Below are positions 44,468 to 53,637 of a stretch of DNA of 64,000 nt, in pieces. This stretch comes from Pukyongiella litopenaei (GTDB taxonomy: Bacteria; Pseudomonadota; Alphaproteobacteria; Rhodobacterales; Rhodobacteraceae), in assembly GCF_003008555.2 (NCBI RefSeq), contig NZ_CP027665.1:310001-374000 (forward strand). The letters run 5' to 3'. The position numbers were made by a program, and so were the translations under genes. The notes under the pieces were generated by a model. That model was given only the letters and a program-made list of their open reading frames with translations. It ran no database searches and was not told the DNA's origin. Numbering within the stretch: position 1 is the stretch's first letter; each line of letters opens with the position of its first letter.

Positions 44468-45634
44468 ATGCCCGTGATCACCTGTATCGAGGACCTGCGC
44501 CGCATCTATGAACGCCGGGTGCCGCGGATGTTCTACGACTATGCGGAATCGGGCAGCTGGACCGAACAGACCTTTCGCGAGAACAGCTCAGATTTCGACA
44601 AGATCCGGCTGCGTCAGCGGGTTGCGGTGGACATGTCGGGGCGGACGACCGCGTCGCGGATGATCGGACAGGACGTGGCCATGCCGGTCGCGCTGGCGCC
44701 GGTGGGGCTGACGGGGATGCAGCACGCCGATGGCGAGATCAAGGCCGCCAGGGCCGCCGAGGAATTCGGCGTGCCCTTTACCCTGTCCACCATGTCGATC
44801 AATTCGATCGAAGACGTGGCCGAGGCGACCGGCAAACCCTTCTGGTTCCAACTCTACACGATGAAGGACGAGGATTATGTGGGCCGGCTGATCCAGCGGG
44901 CCAAGGATGCGAAATGTTCCGCGCTGGTGATCACGCTCGACCTGCAGATCCTCGGCCAGCGGCACAAGGATCTCAAGAACGGCCTGTCCGCGCCGCCGAA
45001 ACTCACCCCCCGGACGATTGCCAACCTGATGACCAAATGGTCCTGGGGGATCGGGATGCTGGGCGCCAGCCGGCGGGAATTTGGAAACATCGTCGGTCAT
45101 GTCGAAGGCATCTCGGACGCCTCCAGTCTCGGCGCATGGACTGCCGAGCAATTCGACCCGACGCTGGACTGGGGCAAGATCGGCACGCTGATGGAACAAT
45201 GGGGCGGCAAGGTGATCCTCAAGGGCATCCTTGATGCCGAAGACGCGAAGATGGCCGCGAAACTTGGCGCCGATGCCATCATCGTGTCCAACCATGGCGG
45301 GCGGCAACTGGATGGCGCGCTGAGCTCGATCCGGATGCTGCCGTCGATCATGGACGCGGTCGGCGGCGACATCGAGGTCCATCTCGACAGCGGCATCCGG
45401 TCGGGGCAGGACGTTCTCAAGGCGCTGGCGCTGGGGGCGACCGGCACCTATATCGGCCGCGCCTTCGTCTATGGGCTGGGCGCGATGGGGCAACGGGGCG
45501 TGCGCACCGCGCTGGAGGTGATCGAGCGCGAACTGGACCTGACCATGGCGCTGTGCGGCGAACAGTCGGTGCAGGCGCTGGGGCGGCACAACCTGCTGGT
45601 GCCCGAGGATTTCGAGGGCCGCTGGCAGAACTGA
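44468..45634 (+). CDS. lldD: FMN-dependent L-lactate dehydrogenase family
   Basis: 388 residues. Membrane-associated alpha-hydroxyacid oxidase that feeds lactate electrons to the quinone pool. The Y-D-Y-A-E-S-G-S start, A-P-V-G-L-T-G near 77, T-L-D-L-Q-I-L-G-Q-R and the catalytic histidine (His276) in VSNHGGRQLDG are family marks. The ATG 44468 was chosen from MPVITCIEDLRRIY. The palindrome upstream suggests regulation by a GntR protein not found in the window. Confidence 0.91.
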   Translation: MPVITCIEDLRRIYERRVPRMFYDYAESGSWTEQTFRENSSDFDKIRLRQRVAVDMSGRTTASRMIGQDVAMPVALAPVGLTGMQHADGEIKAARAAEEFGVPFTLSTMSINSIEDVAEATGKPFWFQLYTMKDEDYVGRLIQRAKDAKCSALVITLDLQILGQRHKDLKNGLSAPPKLTPRTIANLMTKWSWGIGMLGASRREFGNIVGHVEGISDASSLGAWTAEQFDPTLDWGKIGTLMEQWGGKVILKGILDAEDAKMAAKLGADAIIVSNHGGRQLDGALSSIRMLPSIMDAVGGDIEVHLDSGIRSGQDVLKALALGATGTYIGRAFVYGLGAMGQRGVRTALEVIERELDLTMALCGEQSVQALGRHNLLVPEDFEGRWQN

Positions 45635-45657
45635 CCCGGTTGCGCTAGATCGGGGCC

Positions 45658-46287
45658 ATGCTGGTATTCTCGGCACAGAAACTCGCGTTCATCGCCGTGC
45701 CCAAGACGGGCACGACCGCAATCGAGATGGCGCTGCGGCCACGCGCCGACATCATCTTTGGCAAGCACCGCAAGCATATGACCGCGCGCCGGTTCCACAG
45801 CCGAATCGCGCCGTTTCTGGCCGATGTGTTCGATCTGCGCCCCGAGGTCTTTGCCGTGATGCGCGACCCCGAGGAACAGATCCGCAGCTGGTATCGCTAC
45901 CGCCGCCGCGACGGCCTGACCCGGGACGACCACAGCACCGATGCGATCTGTTTCGACCGGTTCGTGCTGGACGTGATCGCCGACGACCCGCCCCCGCATG
46001 CAGGCATCGGCAGCCAGTGGAACATGCTCACCGGGCCGCGCGACGCGGTGCTGGTCACGCATCTGTTCGCCTATGAATCGCAGCCGCTGCTGCTGGAATT
46101 CCTGCGCGACCGGTTCGGCGAGGTCATCGTGCCGAAACGCAAGAACGTATCGCCACCCGCCGATGCGCCGCTGTCGCCCGAGATACGGGACCGGCTGCGC
46201 GCATCGCGCGCACGGGAATTCGCGCTCTACGACCGGTTGCGGGACGCTGGCGGACATCTGCGCACCGCTGTCGGCGAGGCGTCCTGA
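45658..46287 (+). CDS. Sulfotransferase-like protein
   Basis: 209 residues. [11 protein letters not shown] at 11-21 is a 5'-phosphosulfate-binding loop, and [15 protein letters not shown] near 64-78 is the 3'-phosphate-binding segment of PAPS sulfotransferases. It is short for the family but has both motifs. Acceptor is unknown. It starts 23 nt after lldD and could be cotranscribed. Confidence 0.75.
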   Translation: MLVFSAQKLAFIAVPKTGTTAIEMALRPRADIIFGKHRKHMTARRFHSRIAPFLADVFDLRPEVFAVMRDPEEQIRSWYRYRRRDGLTRDDHSTDAICFDRFVLDVIADDPPPHAGIGSQWNMLTGPRDAVLVTHLFAYESQPLLLEFLRDRFGEVIVPKRKNVSPPADAPLSPEIRDRLRASRAREFALYDRLRDAGGHLRTAVGEAS

Positions 46288-46384
46288 TCCCCCTTTTCAT
46301 CGCGGCCAAGCTGGTCTATATGCGCAGCCTTCACCGCGGGGTTACAGCCTTGGAGGAACCCCGCCCCAATCTTGGAGAATACCC

Positions 46385-47032
46385 ATGGCAGGAGAGATCC
46401 CTGATCTCATCGCCCAGGAACGGACGGGGACAGGCAAGGGCGCCGCTCGTCAGGCGCGCCGCGCCGGTCTGGTTCCGGGCATCGTGTTCGGCGGCGAGAA
46501 CGACCCGCTCCCGATCACCATTCCGTTCAACGACTTGCTGACCCGCCTCAGGAAGGGCCGGTTCAAGTCCACGCTGTTCAACCTGAAGGTCGACGGTCAC
46601 GACGACGTGCGGGTGATCTGCCGCGACGTGCAGCGCGACGTGGTCAAGGACCTGCCGACGCATGTCGATTTCATGCGCCTGCGCCGGACCACCAAGATCA
46701 ACCTGTTCATCCCGGTCGAATTCATCAATGACGAACAGGCCCCCGGTCTCAAGCGTGGCGGCGTTCTGACCGTCGTTCGCCCCGAGGTCGAACTGGTCGT
46801 CACCGCCGCCGACATCCCGGAAAAGATCACCGTCGATCTGACCGGGCTGGATATCGGCGACGTCGTCACCATTTCCGCGGTCGATCTGCCCGCGGGCGCC
46901 AAGCCGACCATCGACCGTGATTTCGTGATCGCGAACATCTCGGCACCATCGGGCCTGCGTTCGGCCGACAACGAAGATGACGGCGATGCCGCCGCCGAGG
47001 TCGAAACCGAGGTGGAAGCCACCGAAGACTGA
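46385..47032 (+). CDS. rplY: 50S ribosomal protein L25/general stress protein Ctc
   Basis: 215 residues. Residues 1-95 are the 5S rRNA-binding L25 domain ([20 protein letters not shown]), and the rest is the TL5/Ctc beta-rich domain with an acidic tail ([17 protein letters not shown]). Upstream of pth, the usual arrangement. A terminator follows before pth, so pth likely also has its own start. Confidence 0.95.
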   Translation: MAGEIPDLIAQERTGTGKGAARQARRAGLVPGIVFGGENDPLPITIPFNDLLTRLRKGRFKSTLFNLKVDGHDDVRVICRDVQRDVVKDLPTHVDFMRLRRTTKINLFIPVEFINDEQAPGLKRGGVLTVVRPEVELVVTAADIPEKITVDLTGLDIGDVVTISAVDLPAGAKPTIDRDFVIANISAPSGLRSADNEDDGDAAAEVETEVEATED

Positions 47033-47057
47033 TCATGCGGCATTGACTGCAGGATCG

Positions 47058-47083
47058 CGGGGCCCCGATGCGGGCCCCGTTTT
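47058..47083 (+). terminator. Rho-independent terminator after rplY
   Basis: CGGGGCCC-CGATGC-GGGCCCCG followed by TTTT, between rplY and pth. Confidence 0.8.
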
Positions 47084-47154
47084 CGTTCCGGCAACTGGAA
47101 TCGCGCACCGATTTCCGGCATCAAGGGCGCAATCGCAGGCAAATGGGGAACGCC

Positions 47155-47865
47155 GTGAAACTCATCGTCGGCCTTGGCAATCCCGGTTCGAAATACGCGC
47201 GCAACCGGCACAATATCGGCTTCATGGCCGTGGATCGCATCGCGGCGGACCACGGGTTCGGCCCGTGGCGGCCCCGGTTCCAGGGCCAGCTGTCCGAAGG
47301 CCGGCTCGGCTCGGAAAAGGTGCTGCTGCTGAAACCGGGCACCTTCATGAACCGGTCCGGGCAGTCCGTCGGCGAAGCGATGCGGTTCTTCAGGCTCGAT
47401 CCCGACGATGTCATCGTCCTGCATGACGAATTGGATCTGGCCCCCGGCAAGGCGCGGGTGAAACAGGGCGGCGGTCATGCGGGCCATAACGGGCTGCGGT
47501 CGCTGCATGCCCATATCGGCGACGCCTATGGCCGCGTGCGGCTGGGCATCGGCCATCCCGGCCGCAAGGAACTGGTGGCGGGGTATGTGCTGCATGACTT
47601 TGCCCGCGCCGACGAGACCTGGCTCGACGATCTGCTGCGTGGCATCTCGGACGGGGCGCCGCATCTGGCCCGGGGCGATGGCGGCAAGTTCATGAACGCC
47701 GTTGCATTGCGCACCGCGCCGCCCCGATCCTCGGCAGGCACCGCCGGGAATACCGCGCCCAGGGCCGCGGGCGGAACCACCACGCAACCTGCGCCCGCCC
47801 CCGAACCCGCACCCGAACCTGACGAGCGGTCACCGCTGCAGAAGCTGGCCGACCGCTTCCGCTGA
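47155..47865 (+). CDS. pth: Peptidyl-tRNA hydrolase
   Basis: 236 residues from GTG 47155; an ATG four codons upstream (47143) is a possible alternative. It cleaves peptidyl-tRNA released from stalled ribosomes. [17 protein letters not shown] (catalytic His), P-G-T-F-M-N-R-S-G, and [11 protein letters not shown] are present. A Pro/Ala-rich tail of about 50 residues is longer than in E. coli. Confidence 0.93.
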   Translation: MKLIVGLGNPGSKYARNRHNIGFMAVDRIAADHGFGPWRPRFQGQLSEGRLGSEKVLLLKPGTFMNRSGQSVGEAMRFFRLDPDDVIVLHDELDLAPGKARVKQGGGHAGHNGLRSLHAHIGDAYGRVRLGIGHPGRKELVAGYVLHDFARADETWLDDLLRGISDGAPHLARGDGGKFMNAVALRTAPPRSSAGTAGNTAPRAAGGTTTQPAPAPEPAPEPDERSPLQKLADRFR

Positions 47866-47953
47866 CCCCCGCCCCCAGCCCCTGCCGTCACGTTGCCTTT
47901 GCGCCCCGGCCGCGACCGGGGCATTGTGCGGCAACGGGACAGGGGACAAATCC

Positions 47954-49117
47954 ATGCGAACATTCGGAAAATGGCTGGGGCGGCTGCTGCTGGTCCTGAT
48001 TCTCGCCGGTGCGGCGGGCTGGTTTTGGAAAGGTGACGAGGTCAAACGCCTGCTGGCGGTCAACTCGCTCTTTGCCGCGGACAAGATCGTGTGGAATTTC
48101 TCGCATATGGATCAACTGTTCCTGACCGCGCCCCTGCCGCGCGGCGACGGGCCGGTCAGCGAATTGCCGCAGGGCGACCCGGCCCCCCTGCCCGCCGAAG
48201 CCGCCGCCTGGATCGAGGACCGCGCGGTGACATCCCTGCTGGTGCTGCAGGACGGCGCGATCCGTCACGAATCCTACCATCTCGGCACCGGCCCCGAGGA
48301 TCGCCGGATTTCCTGGTCGATCGCCAAGAGCTACCTGTCCGCCCTGCTGGGCGTCCTGCTCGAGGACGGGGCCATTGACTCGATCGACGAGCCGGTGGTG
48401 ACTTATGCGCCGGCCCTCATCGGCAGCGCCTATGAGACCGCGAGCATCCGCAACGTCCTGAACATGGCCAGCGGTGTCGTGTTCGACGAGGACTACATGG
48501 ACGCCGGTTCGGACATCAACCGGATGGGGCGGGAGGTGGCCCTGGGCGGCACGCTGGATGCGTTCACCGCCAGCTTTGCCGACAGTTTCGCCGCGCCGGG
48601 CGAAGCCTGGCAATATGTCTCGATCGACACCCATGTGATCGGCATGGTGATCCGGGGCGCGACCGGCCAGAGCGTGACCGACCTGCTGGACGACAGGATC
48701 CTGAAGCCGCTCGGCATGGAGCAGGATGGCTATTACCTCACCGATGGCGAAGGCGTGGCCTTCGTGCTCGGCGGGCTCAACTTCACCACCCGCGACTATG
48801 CTCGGTTCGGCCAGATGATCCTGCAGGACGGCGAATATGGCGGGCGGCAGGTGGTGCCGGCGGGCTGGGTCGCGGCCTCGACGGCCCCCTCTGCCCCCAC
48901 CGCCGAGGGCAAGATCCGCTATGGCTATCAATGGTGGATACCGCGGGATGCGCGTCCCGGGGAAGTCCTTGGCCGTGGCGTCTATGGCCAGTATCTTTAT
49001 ATTGACCGAACCCAGGGGGTGCTGATCGTGGCGACCGCGGCGGACCGCAAGTTCCGCGACCCCGGCGTGTCGCGCGCCAATATCGAGATGTTCCGCCGGA
49101 TCGCGGACGGTCTTTGA
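47954..49117 (+). CDS. Serine beta-lactamase-like hydrolase
   Basis: 387 residues. An N-terminal hydrophobic segment (LLLVLILAGAAGWFW, residues 11-25) anchors or exports it. S122-I-A-K125 is the S-x-x-K active site of the class C beta-lactamase/esterase family, followed by Y-x-N-like and a C-terminal region ending L-I-V-A-T-A-A-D-R. In this family roles include esterase, D-aminopeptidase and carboxypeptidase; antibiotic activity should not be assumed. Confidence 0.85.
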   Translation: MRTFGKWLGRLLLVLILAGAAGWFWKGDEVKRLLAVNSLFAADKIVWNFSHMDQLFLTAPLPRGDGPVSELPQGDPAPLPAEAAAWIEDRAVTSLLVLQDGAIRHESYHLGTGPEDRRISWSIAKSYLSALLGVLLEDGAIDSIDEPVVTYAPALIGSAYETASIRNVLNMASGVVFDEDYMDAGSDINRMGREVALGGTLDAFTASFADSFAAPGEAWQYVSIDTHVIGMVIRGATGQSVTDLLDDRILKPLGMEQDGYYLTDGEGVAFVLGGLNFTTRDYARFGQMILQDGEYGGRQVVPAGWVAASTAPSAPTAEGKIRYGYQWWIPRDARPGEVLGRGVYGQYLYIDRTQGVLIVATAADRKFRDPGVSRANIEMFRRIADGL

Positions 49118-49152
49118 TCGGAACGGATTGCAACATGGGTGGTGACCGGACC

Positions 49153-50214
49153 ATGCCACAGGACAGGCTGATCTCGGCCTTCGACCGGCAGGCCCGGGCC
49201 TGCGCCGTGCTCGGTTCGCCATTCATGGCGCGGCTGATGACATTGCTTGCAGAGCATTGGCCGGAAACCGGCCCGTTGAACGAGACCTGCGCGGACTGGC
49301 CGGGCGATCCCGGCCCCAGCGGCGCTTCGTTGCCGTTGCGGATCGCGGGCGGGCTGCATGCGCTGGTCTTGCAGGGCCGCGACCCGGAGCTGACCGCCGC
49401 CTACCCGCCGCATGACCCCGAGGAAGACGCGCTGGTATCGGCCATCCTGGGGGCGCTCGACCGGCATCGCGATTTCCTGATCGACTGGATCACATCGCCG
49501 CCGCAGACCAACGAAACCGGCCGCAGCGCGGTTCTGATCCCGACCGCCCACCTGCTGGCCCGCCGTTTCGGGCTGCCGCTGACCGTCAGCGAACTGGGGG
49601 CCAGCGGCGGGCTCAACCTGAATTTCGACCGGTTTGCGCTGACTGCAGGGACCCGCACCCTGGGGCCAGCCGACCCCGTGATCACCCTGAGCCCGGACTG
49701 GACGGGGGAAGCCCCCGCTCCCGCACAGCCGGTGATCGCCGACCGGCGCGGCGTCGATCTGCGCCCGCTCGATCCGCGAAACCCGCGCGATGCCCTGAGG
49801 TTGTTGGCCTATCTCTGGCCGGACCAGCCCGCGCGGATCGCACGCACCCGCGCGGTGATCGCGGCCCATGATGCCCCGGTCGATGCGGGCGACGCGATCG
49901 GCTGGCTGGACCGGCGCCTGCGCGCGGCGGGGTCCGGCACCTGCCATCTGGTCTATACCACCATCGCGTGGCAGTATTTCCCCGCCGATGCCCGGGCGCG
50001 CGGGCAGGCCATGATCGAAGCGACCGGCGCACGGGCCGATGATCGGAGACCGCTGGCCTGGTTTGCCATGGAAAGCGACGGCACCGACGATGGCGCGGCG
50101 CTGACGCTCAGATTGTGGCCGGGGAACGAGAGGCTCGACCTCGGCCGGGCGGGATATCACGGCGAATGGGTCCGGTGGGAGCACCGGGAGGAGAGGCGCG
50201 ATGGAACCGGATGA
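49153..50214 (+). CDS. DUF2332 family protein
   Basis: 353 residues; start set at the ATG before PQDRLISAFDRQARAC, the family beginning. An ATG at 49135 is an alternative. It contains SELGASGGLNLNFDRF near 160 and a conserved VYTTIAWQYFP near 275, typical of DUF2332, which resembles SAM-dependent methyltransferases. Ends inside the next gene (14-nt overlap). Function unknown. Confidence 0.82.
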   Translation: MPQDRLISAFDRQARACAVLGSPFMARLMTLLAEHWPETGPLNETCADWPGDPGPSGASLPLRIAGGLHALVLQGRDPELTAAYPPHDPEEDALVSAILGALDRHRDFLIDWITSPPQTNETGRSAVLIPTAHLLARRFGLPLTVSELGASGGLNLNFDRFALTAGTRTLGPADPVITLSPDWTGEAPAPAQPVIADRRGVDLRPLDPRNPRDALRLLAYLWPDQPARIARTRAVIAAHDAPVDAGDAIGWLDRRLRAAGSGTCHLVYTTIAWQYFPADARARGQAMIEATGARADDRRPLAWFAMESDGTDDGAALTLRLWPGNERLDLGRAGYHGEWVRWEHREERRDGTG

Positions 50215-50575
50215 AAGCCTGAACGTGTTTGGCGGTGCGCTCGAACCCTGTTCGATGACGCCTGTGACGGGGTTCTTCCGCGACGGGTATTGCAACACCT
50301 GTGCCGCCGACCAGGGCAGCCACACGGTCTGTGCGGTGATGACGGCCGAGTTTCTCGCCTATTCGAAATATGTCGGAAACGATCTCAGCACGGCGCGGCC
50401 CGAGTTCCATTTCACCGGGCTGAAGCCCGGGGACCACTGGTGCCTGTGCGCGGCGCGGTTCCTGCAGGCCCATGACGAAGGCTGTGCGCCAAAGGTGAAT
50501 GTCGCTGCCACCCATATCCGCGCCCTCGAAATCGTCCCCCTCGACGTGCTGCGCCGCCACGCGATCGACGCCTGA
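50201..50575 (+). CDS. DUF2237 family protein
   Basis: 124 residues. L-N-V-F-G-G-A-L-E-P-C, Y-C-N-T-C, H-T-V-C-A-V-M-T-A-E-F-L and P-G-D-H-W-C-L-C are the conserved cysteine/histidine positions of DUF2237. It overlaps the DUF2332 gene by 14 nt, so they are cotranscribed. Function unknown. Confidence 0.85.
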   Translation: MEPDESLNVFGGALEPCSMTPVTGFFRDGYCNTCAADQGSHTVCAVMTAEFLAYSKYVGNDLSTARPEFHFTGLKPGDHWCLCAARFLQAHDEGCAPKVNVAATHIRALEIVPLDVLRRHAIDA

Positions 50576-50592
50576 GCGTCCATCTCGCGTGG

Positions 50593-50726
50593 GGCTCCCG
50601 CCCCCGAAACCGCCTTGCTGTCGCAAGACGGTCTACGGCGTTGGGCCGGGCCGCGCGCCCGCAGGGCGCGCGGCCCGGCCCAACCGGCGGAACGGCATCT
50701 CAGATGCCGGACGGCGGGCGGGAGCC
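50593..50726. repeat. Nested palindromes between DUF2237 and trpB genes
   Basis: Outer arms GGCTCCCGCCC (50593-50603) and GGGCGGGAGCC (50716-50726) enclose a 21-bp perfect hairpin with a three-base loop (50640-50660 with 50664-50684), a short CTTGC/GCAAG hairpin at 50614 and an 8-bp CGGCATCT/AGATGCCG hairpin near 50694. It could terminate both converging genes, or be a mobile palindromic element of the REP type. Confidence 0.75.
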
Positions 50727-50742
50727 TTTGCTACCCGCGTTG

Positions 50743-51975
50743 TCAGTCGCTGTCGCCCATGTCGAAACCGAGCGCCCGGGCGACGGTGAAGATATCCTTG
50801 TCGCCGCGTCCGCACATGTTCATGCAGATCAGGTGATCGGCCGGCAGGTCCGGTGCGATCTTCATCACATGCGCGAGCGCGTGCGACGGCTCCAGCGCCG
50901 GAATGATCCCTTCGAGCGTGCAGCTGAGCTGGAAGGCTTCCAGTGCCTCGGCATCGGTGATCGCCACATATTCAGCGCGGCCCACATCGTGCAGCCAGGA
51001 ATGTTCGGGCCCGATCCCCGGATAGTCCAGCCCGGCGGAGATCGAGAAGCCTTCCAGAATCTGCCCGTCATCGTCCTGCAGCAGATATGTCCGGTTGCCG
51101 TGCAGCACACCGGGTCGCCCGCCGGTGAGAGACGCGCAATGCTGCATGTCGTCATTCACGCCCTTGCCCCCGGCCTCGACACCGATGATCCGCACGCTGT
51201 CGTCGTCGAGGAAGGGATAGAACAGCCCCATCGCGTTCGACCCGCCACCGATCGCGGCGATGATCGTGTCGGGCAGCCGGCCCTCGGCCTTTTGCATCTG
51301 CTCTTTGGCTTCCTTGCCGATGATCGACTGGAAATCGCGCACCATCGCCGGATAGGGATGCGGCCCGGCCACCGTGCCGATGCAGTAGAACGTGTCGCGC
51401 ACATGGGTCACCCAGTCGCGCAGGGCGTCGTTCATCGCGTCCTTGAGCGTGCCTCTGCCGCTCGTCACCGGGATCACCTCGGCCCCCAGCAGCCGCATCC
51501 GGAACACGTTGGGCGCCTGGCGTTCAACGTCATGGGCCCCCATGTAGACGACGCATTTCAGGCCGAACTTGGCACAGACGGTCGCGGTCGCGACCCCGTG
51601 CTGGCCGGCGCCGGTTTCGGCGATGATCCGGGTCTTGCCCATGCGCCGCGCCAGGATGATCTGGCCCAGCACGTTGTTGATCTTGTGCGCGCCGGTATGG
51701 TTCAACTCGTCGCGCTTCAGATAGATTTTCGCCCCGCCCAGGTGTTCGGTCAGGCGCTCGGCGAAATAGAGCGGACTGGGCCGGCCCACATAATGGGTCC
51801 ACAGGTCGTTCATCTCGGCCCAGAAGGCCGGGTCGGTCTTTGCCTTCTCGTATTCTTCTTCCAGCGACAGGATCAGCGGCATCAGCGTTTCGCTGACAAA
51901 ACGGCCCCCGAAGATGCCGAACCGGCCGTTTTCGTCCGGGCCGGACATGAAGGAGTTGAGAAGATCGTCGGCCAT
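50743..51975 (-). CDS. trpB: Tryptophan synthase beta chain
   Basis: 410 residues; joins indole and serine. PLP lysine is Lys98 in [10 protein letters not shown], and the phosphate loop is [12 protein letters not shown]. The glutamate of the active site and F-G-G-R-F-V opening are present. The ATG 51975 is the family start. trpA is not next to it in this window; trpF lies upstream on the same strand. Confidence 0.95.
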   Translation of the reverse strand: MADDLLNSFMSGPDENGRFGIFGGRFVSETLMPLILSLEEEYEKAKTDPAFWAEMNDLWTHYVGRPSPLYFAERLTEHLGGAKIYLKRDELNHTGAHKINNVLGQIILARRMGKTRIIAETGAGQHGVATATVCAKFGLKCVVYMGAHDVERQAPNVFRMRLLGAEVIPVTSGRGTLKDAMNDALRDWVTHVRDTFYCIGTVAGPHPYPAMVRDFQSIIGKEAKEQMQKAEGRLPDTIIAAIGGGSNAMGLFYPFLDDDSVRIIGVEAGGKGVNDDMQHCASLTGGRPGVLHGNRTYLLQDDDGQILEGFSISAGLDYPGIGPEHSWLHDVGRAEYVAITDAEALEAFQLSCTLEGIIPALEPSHALAHVMKIAPDLPADHLICMNMCGRGDKDIFTVARALGFDMGDSD

Positions 51976-52080
51976 TGTCGGTGCCTCCCGTTGCGGTTTC
52001 ATCGTCCTAAGACGCGGGCGGCGGAAGGGCAAGCCACCGGGAACCCGGCGGCACGCCCGCCGCGCCGGTCGCACCGGAAT

Positions 52081-52725
52081 TCAGGCCAGCGCGGCCTGCA
52101 CGAAGGACCGGATCAACCCGGCATCCTTCACGCCGCGGGCCGCTTCCACCCCCGAGGACACATCGACCTGGCGCGCACCCGTCAGCCGCACCGCCTCGGC
52201 GACATTGTCGGGCGTCAGCCCGCCGGCGAGCATCCAGGGCACCGGCCAGCGCCGGCCCGCGATCAGCCGCCAGTCAAAGGCCAGCCCGTTCCCGCCCGGA
52301 AGATCCGCGCCCTTCGGCGGCTTGGTATCGACGAGGATCTGGTCGGCCACCCTGGCATAGGTGTCGAGCGCCGGCAGGTCCGCCGCATCCGCCACCCCGA
52401 CCACCTTCATCACCGGCAATCCGTATCGCGCCCGGACCTCGCGCACGCGCTCCGGGGTTTCCTGCCCGTGAAGCTGCACCATGTCGAGCGGCACCGCGTC
52501 GACGATCTCGTCGAGCTGGGCATCGGAGGCATCGACCACCAGCGCCACCTTTGCCAGCCCCGCCGGGGCCGCCAGCGCGAGATCGCGGGCCACCGCCGGG
52601 CTGACATAGCGCGGGCTTTTGGGAAAGAAGTTCAGGCCGCAATAGGCGGCCCCGGCGGCGGCCGTCGCCGTCACATCCTCGGGCCGCGTCAGCCCGCAGA
52701 TCTTGACCCGGATACCGGATGGCAT
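52081..52725 (-). CDS. trpF: Phosphoribosylanthranilate isomerase
   Basis: 214 residues, TIM barrel. The catalytic cysteine and aspartate pair is in [11 protein letters not shown] (Cys10) and [14 protein letters not shown]; the phosphate-binding end is L-A-G-G-L and V-D-V-S-S-G-V-E. Lies between lapA and trpB, 105 nt from trpB and 4 nt from lapA. Confidence 0.94.
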   Translation of the reverse strand: MPSGIRVKICGLTRPEDVTATAAAGAAYCGLNFFPKSPRYVSPAVARDLALAAPAGLAKVALVVDASDAQLDEIVDAVPLDMVQLHGQETPERVREVRARYGLPVMKVVGVADAADLPALDTYARVADQILVDTKPPKGADLPGGNGLAFDWRLIAGRRWPVPWMLAGGLTPDNVAEAVRLTGARQVDVSSGVEAARGVKDAGLIRSFVQAALA

Positions 52726-52729
52726 GGGA

Positions 52730-53080
52730 TCAGCCGGTCGAATCGAGGATTGCCAGCACCTCGTCCTTGTCGCCGTGCCGTTCGTCCTTCAGCCGCCCCA
52801 CTTCACGCTCCAGCCGGCGAACCTCGCGGCCCTTCGCGCCGATCTCGCGGCGATGCTTGTGCTCACGCAGCCATTCCCAGACGAACCCCAGGATGACGCC
52901 GGTCGCGATGCCACCCAGCACCACCACAAAGAGCGGCAGGGTGATGGCATGGCTGCCGCCCAGCAGCCCGGACAGCGCCTCGGGAACGAGGTTCAGCGTC
53001 ACCGCGCCGCGATTGGCGAGTGACACCGAGATCAGGACCAGCCCCAGCCCCCCAAGAATGGCATAGCGAACATATCGCAT
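52730..53080 (-). CDS. lapA: LapA (DUF1049) inner-membrane protein
   Basis: 116 residues. Two hydrophobic segments (residues 5-25 and 42-66) followed by a charged coiled-coil ([20 protein letters not shown]). The N-terminal half is the LapA/DUF1049 domain linked to lipopolysaccharide assembly in enterobacteria. Gene order ihfB-lapA-trpF is common in alphaproteobacteria. Confidence 0.85.
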   Translation of the reverse strand: MRYVRYAILGGLGLVLISVSLANRGAVTLNLVPEALSGLLGGSHAITLPLFVVVLGGIATGVILGFVWEWLREHKHRREIGAKGREVRRLEREVGRLKDERHGDKDEVLAILDSTG

Positions 53081-53084
53081 CGGG

Positions 53085-53366
53085 TTACCTTCCGTTCAAA
53101 CGATCCCGCAGCAGCTTGCCGGACTTGAAGAACGGCACATGCTTTTCCTCGACCTGCACGGTTTCGCCGGTGCGCGGGTTCCGTCCCACCCGCGCGTCGC
53201 GCTTCTTTACCGAAAACGCGCCGAATCCGCGCAGTTCGACCCTTTCCCCGCGTTCCATCGCGCGCACCATTTCCTCGAAAACGGTGTTCACAATCCGCTC
53301 CACATCGCGTTGATAGAGATGCGGGTTTTCGTCGGCGATAATCTGGATCAATTCCGATCGGATCAT
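53085..53366 (-). CDS. ihfB: Integration host factor beta subunit
   Basis: 93 residues of the HU/IHF family: M-I-R-S-E-L-I opening, [20 protein letters not shown] with the proline that intercalates in [15 protein letters not shown]. Followed by lapA, 4 nt away. Confidence 0.95.
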   Translation of the reverse strand: MIRSELIQIIADENPHLYQRDVERIVNTVFEEMVRAMERGERVELRGFGAFSVKKRDARVGRNPRTGETVQVEEKHVPFFKSGKLLRDRLNGR

Positions 53367-53577
53367 GGTCTGGCCCCTCCCAAGGCGCTCGCGGCTCCGG
53401 CTTGGCGGTTTCGGTTAACTATAGATAGAATCGAAACGATCTGGAACAGCAACCATGCGGCAGCGCGCAGAAAATCCGCCCTTCGCCGGACCTTGGCGCG
53501 TGCCCCGGGCATCAAGGCCGCTGTCACCGCGCGCAGGACGGGCCGGCGGGAGACGGCGCCCTGCCCCGATTCGGAAC

Positions 53578-53610
53578 GAAAAACGGCCCCGCGCAGATGC
53601 GCGGGGCCGC
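53578..53610 (-). terminator. Rho-independent terminator after rpsA
   Basis: On the minus strand CGGCCCCGCGCA-TC-TGCGCGGGGCCG then TTTTTT. Twelve-base stem behind rpsA. The 271 nt between ihfB and rpsA otherwise hold no gene. Confidence 0.85.
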
Positions 53611-53637
53611 AGGTTTCTCCCCCGAGGGGGAAGAGGA

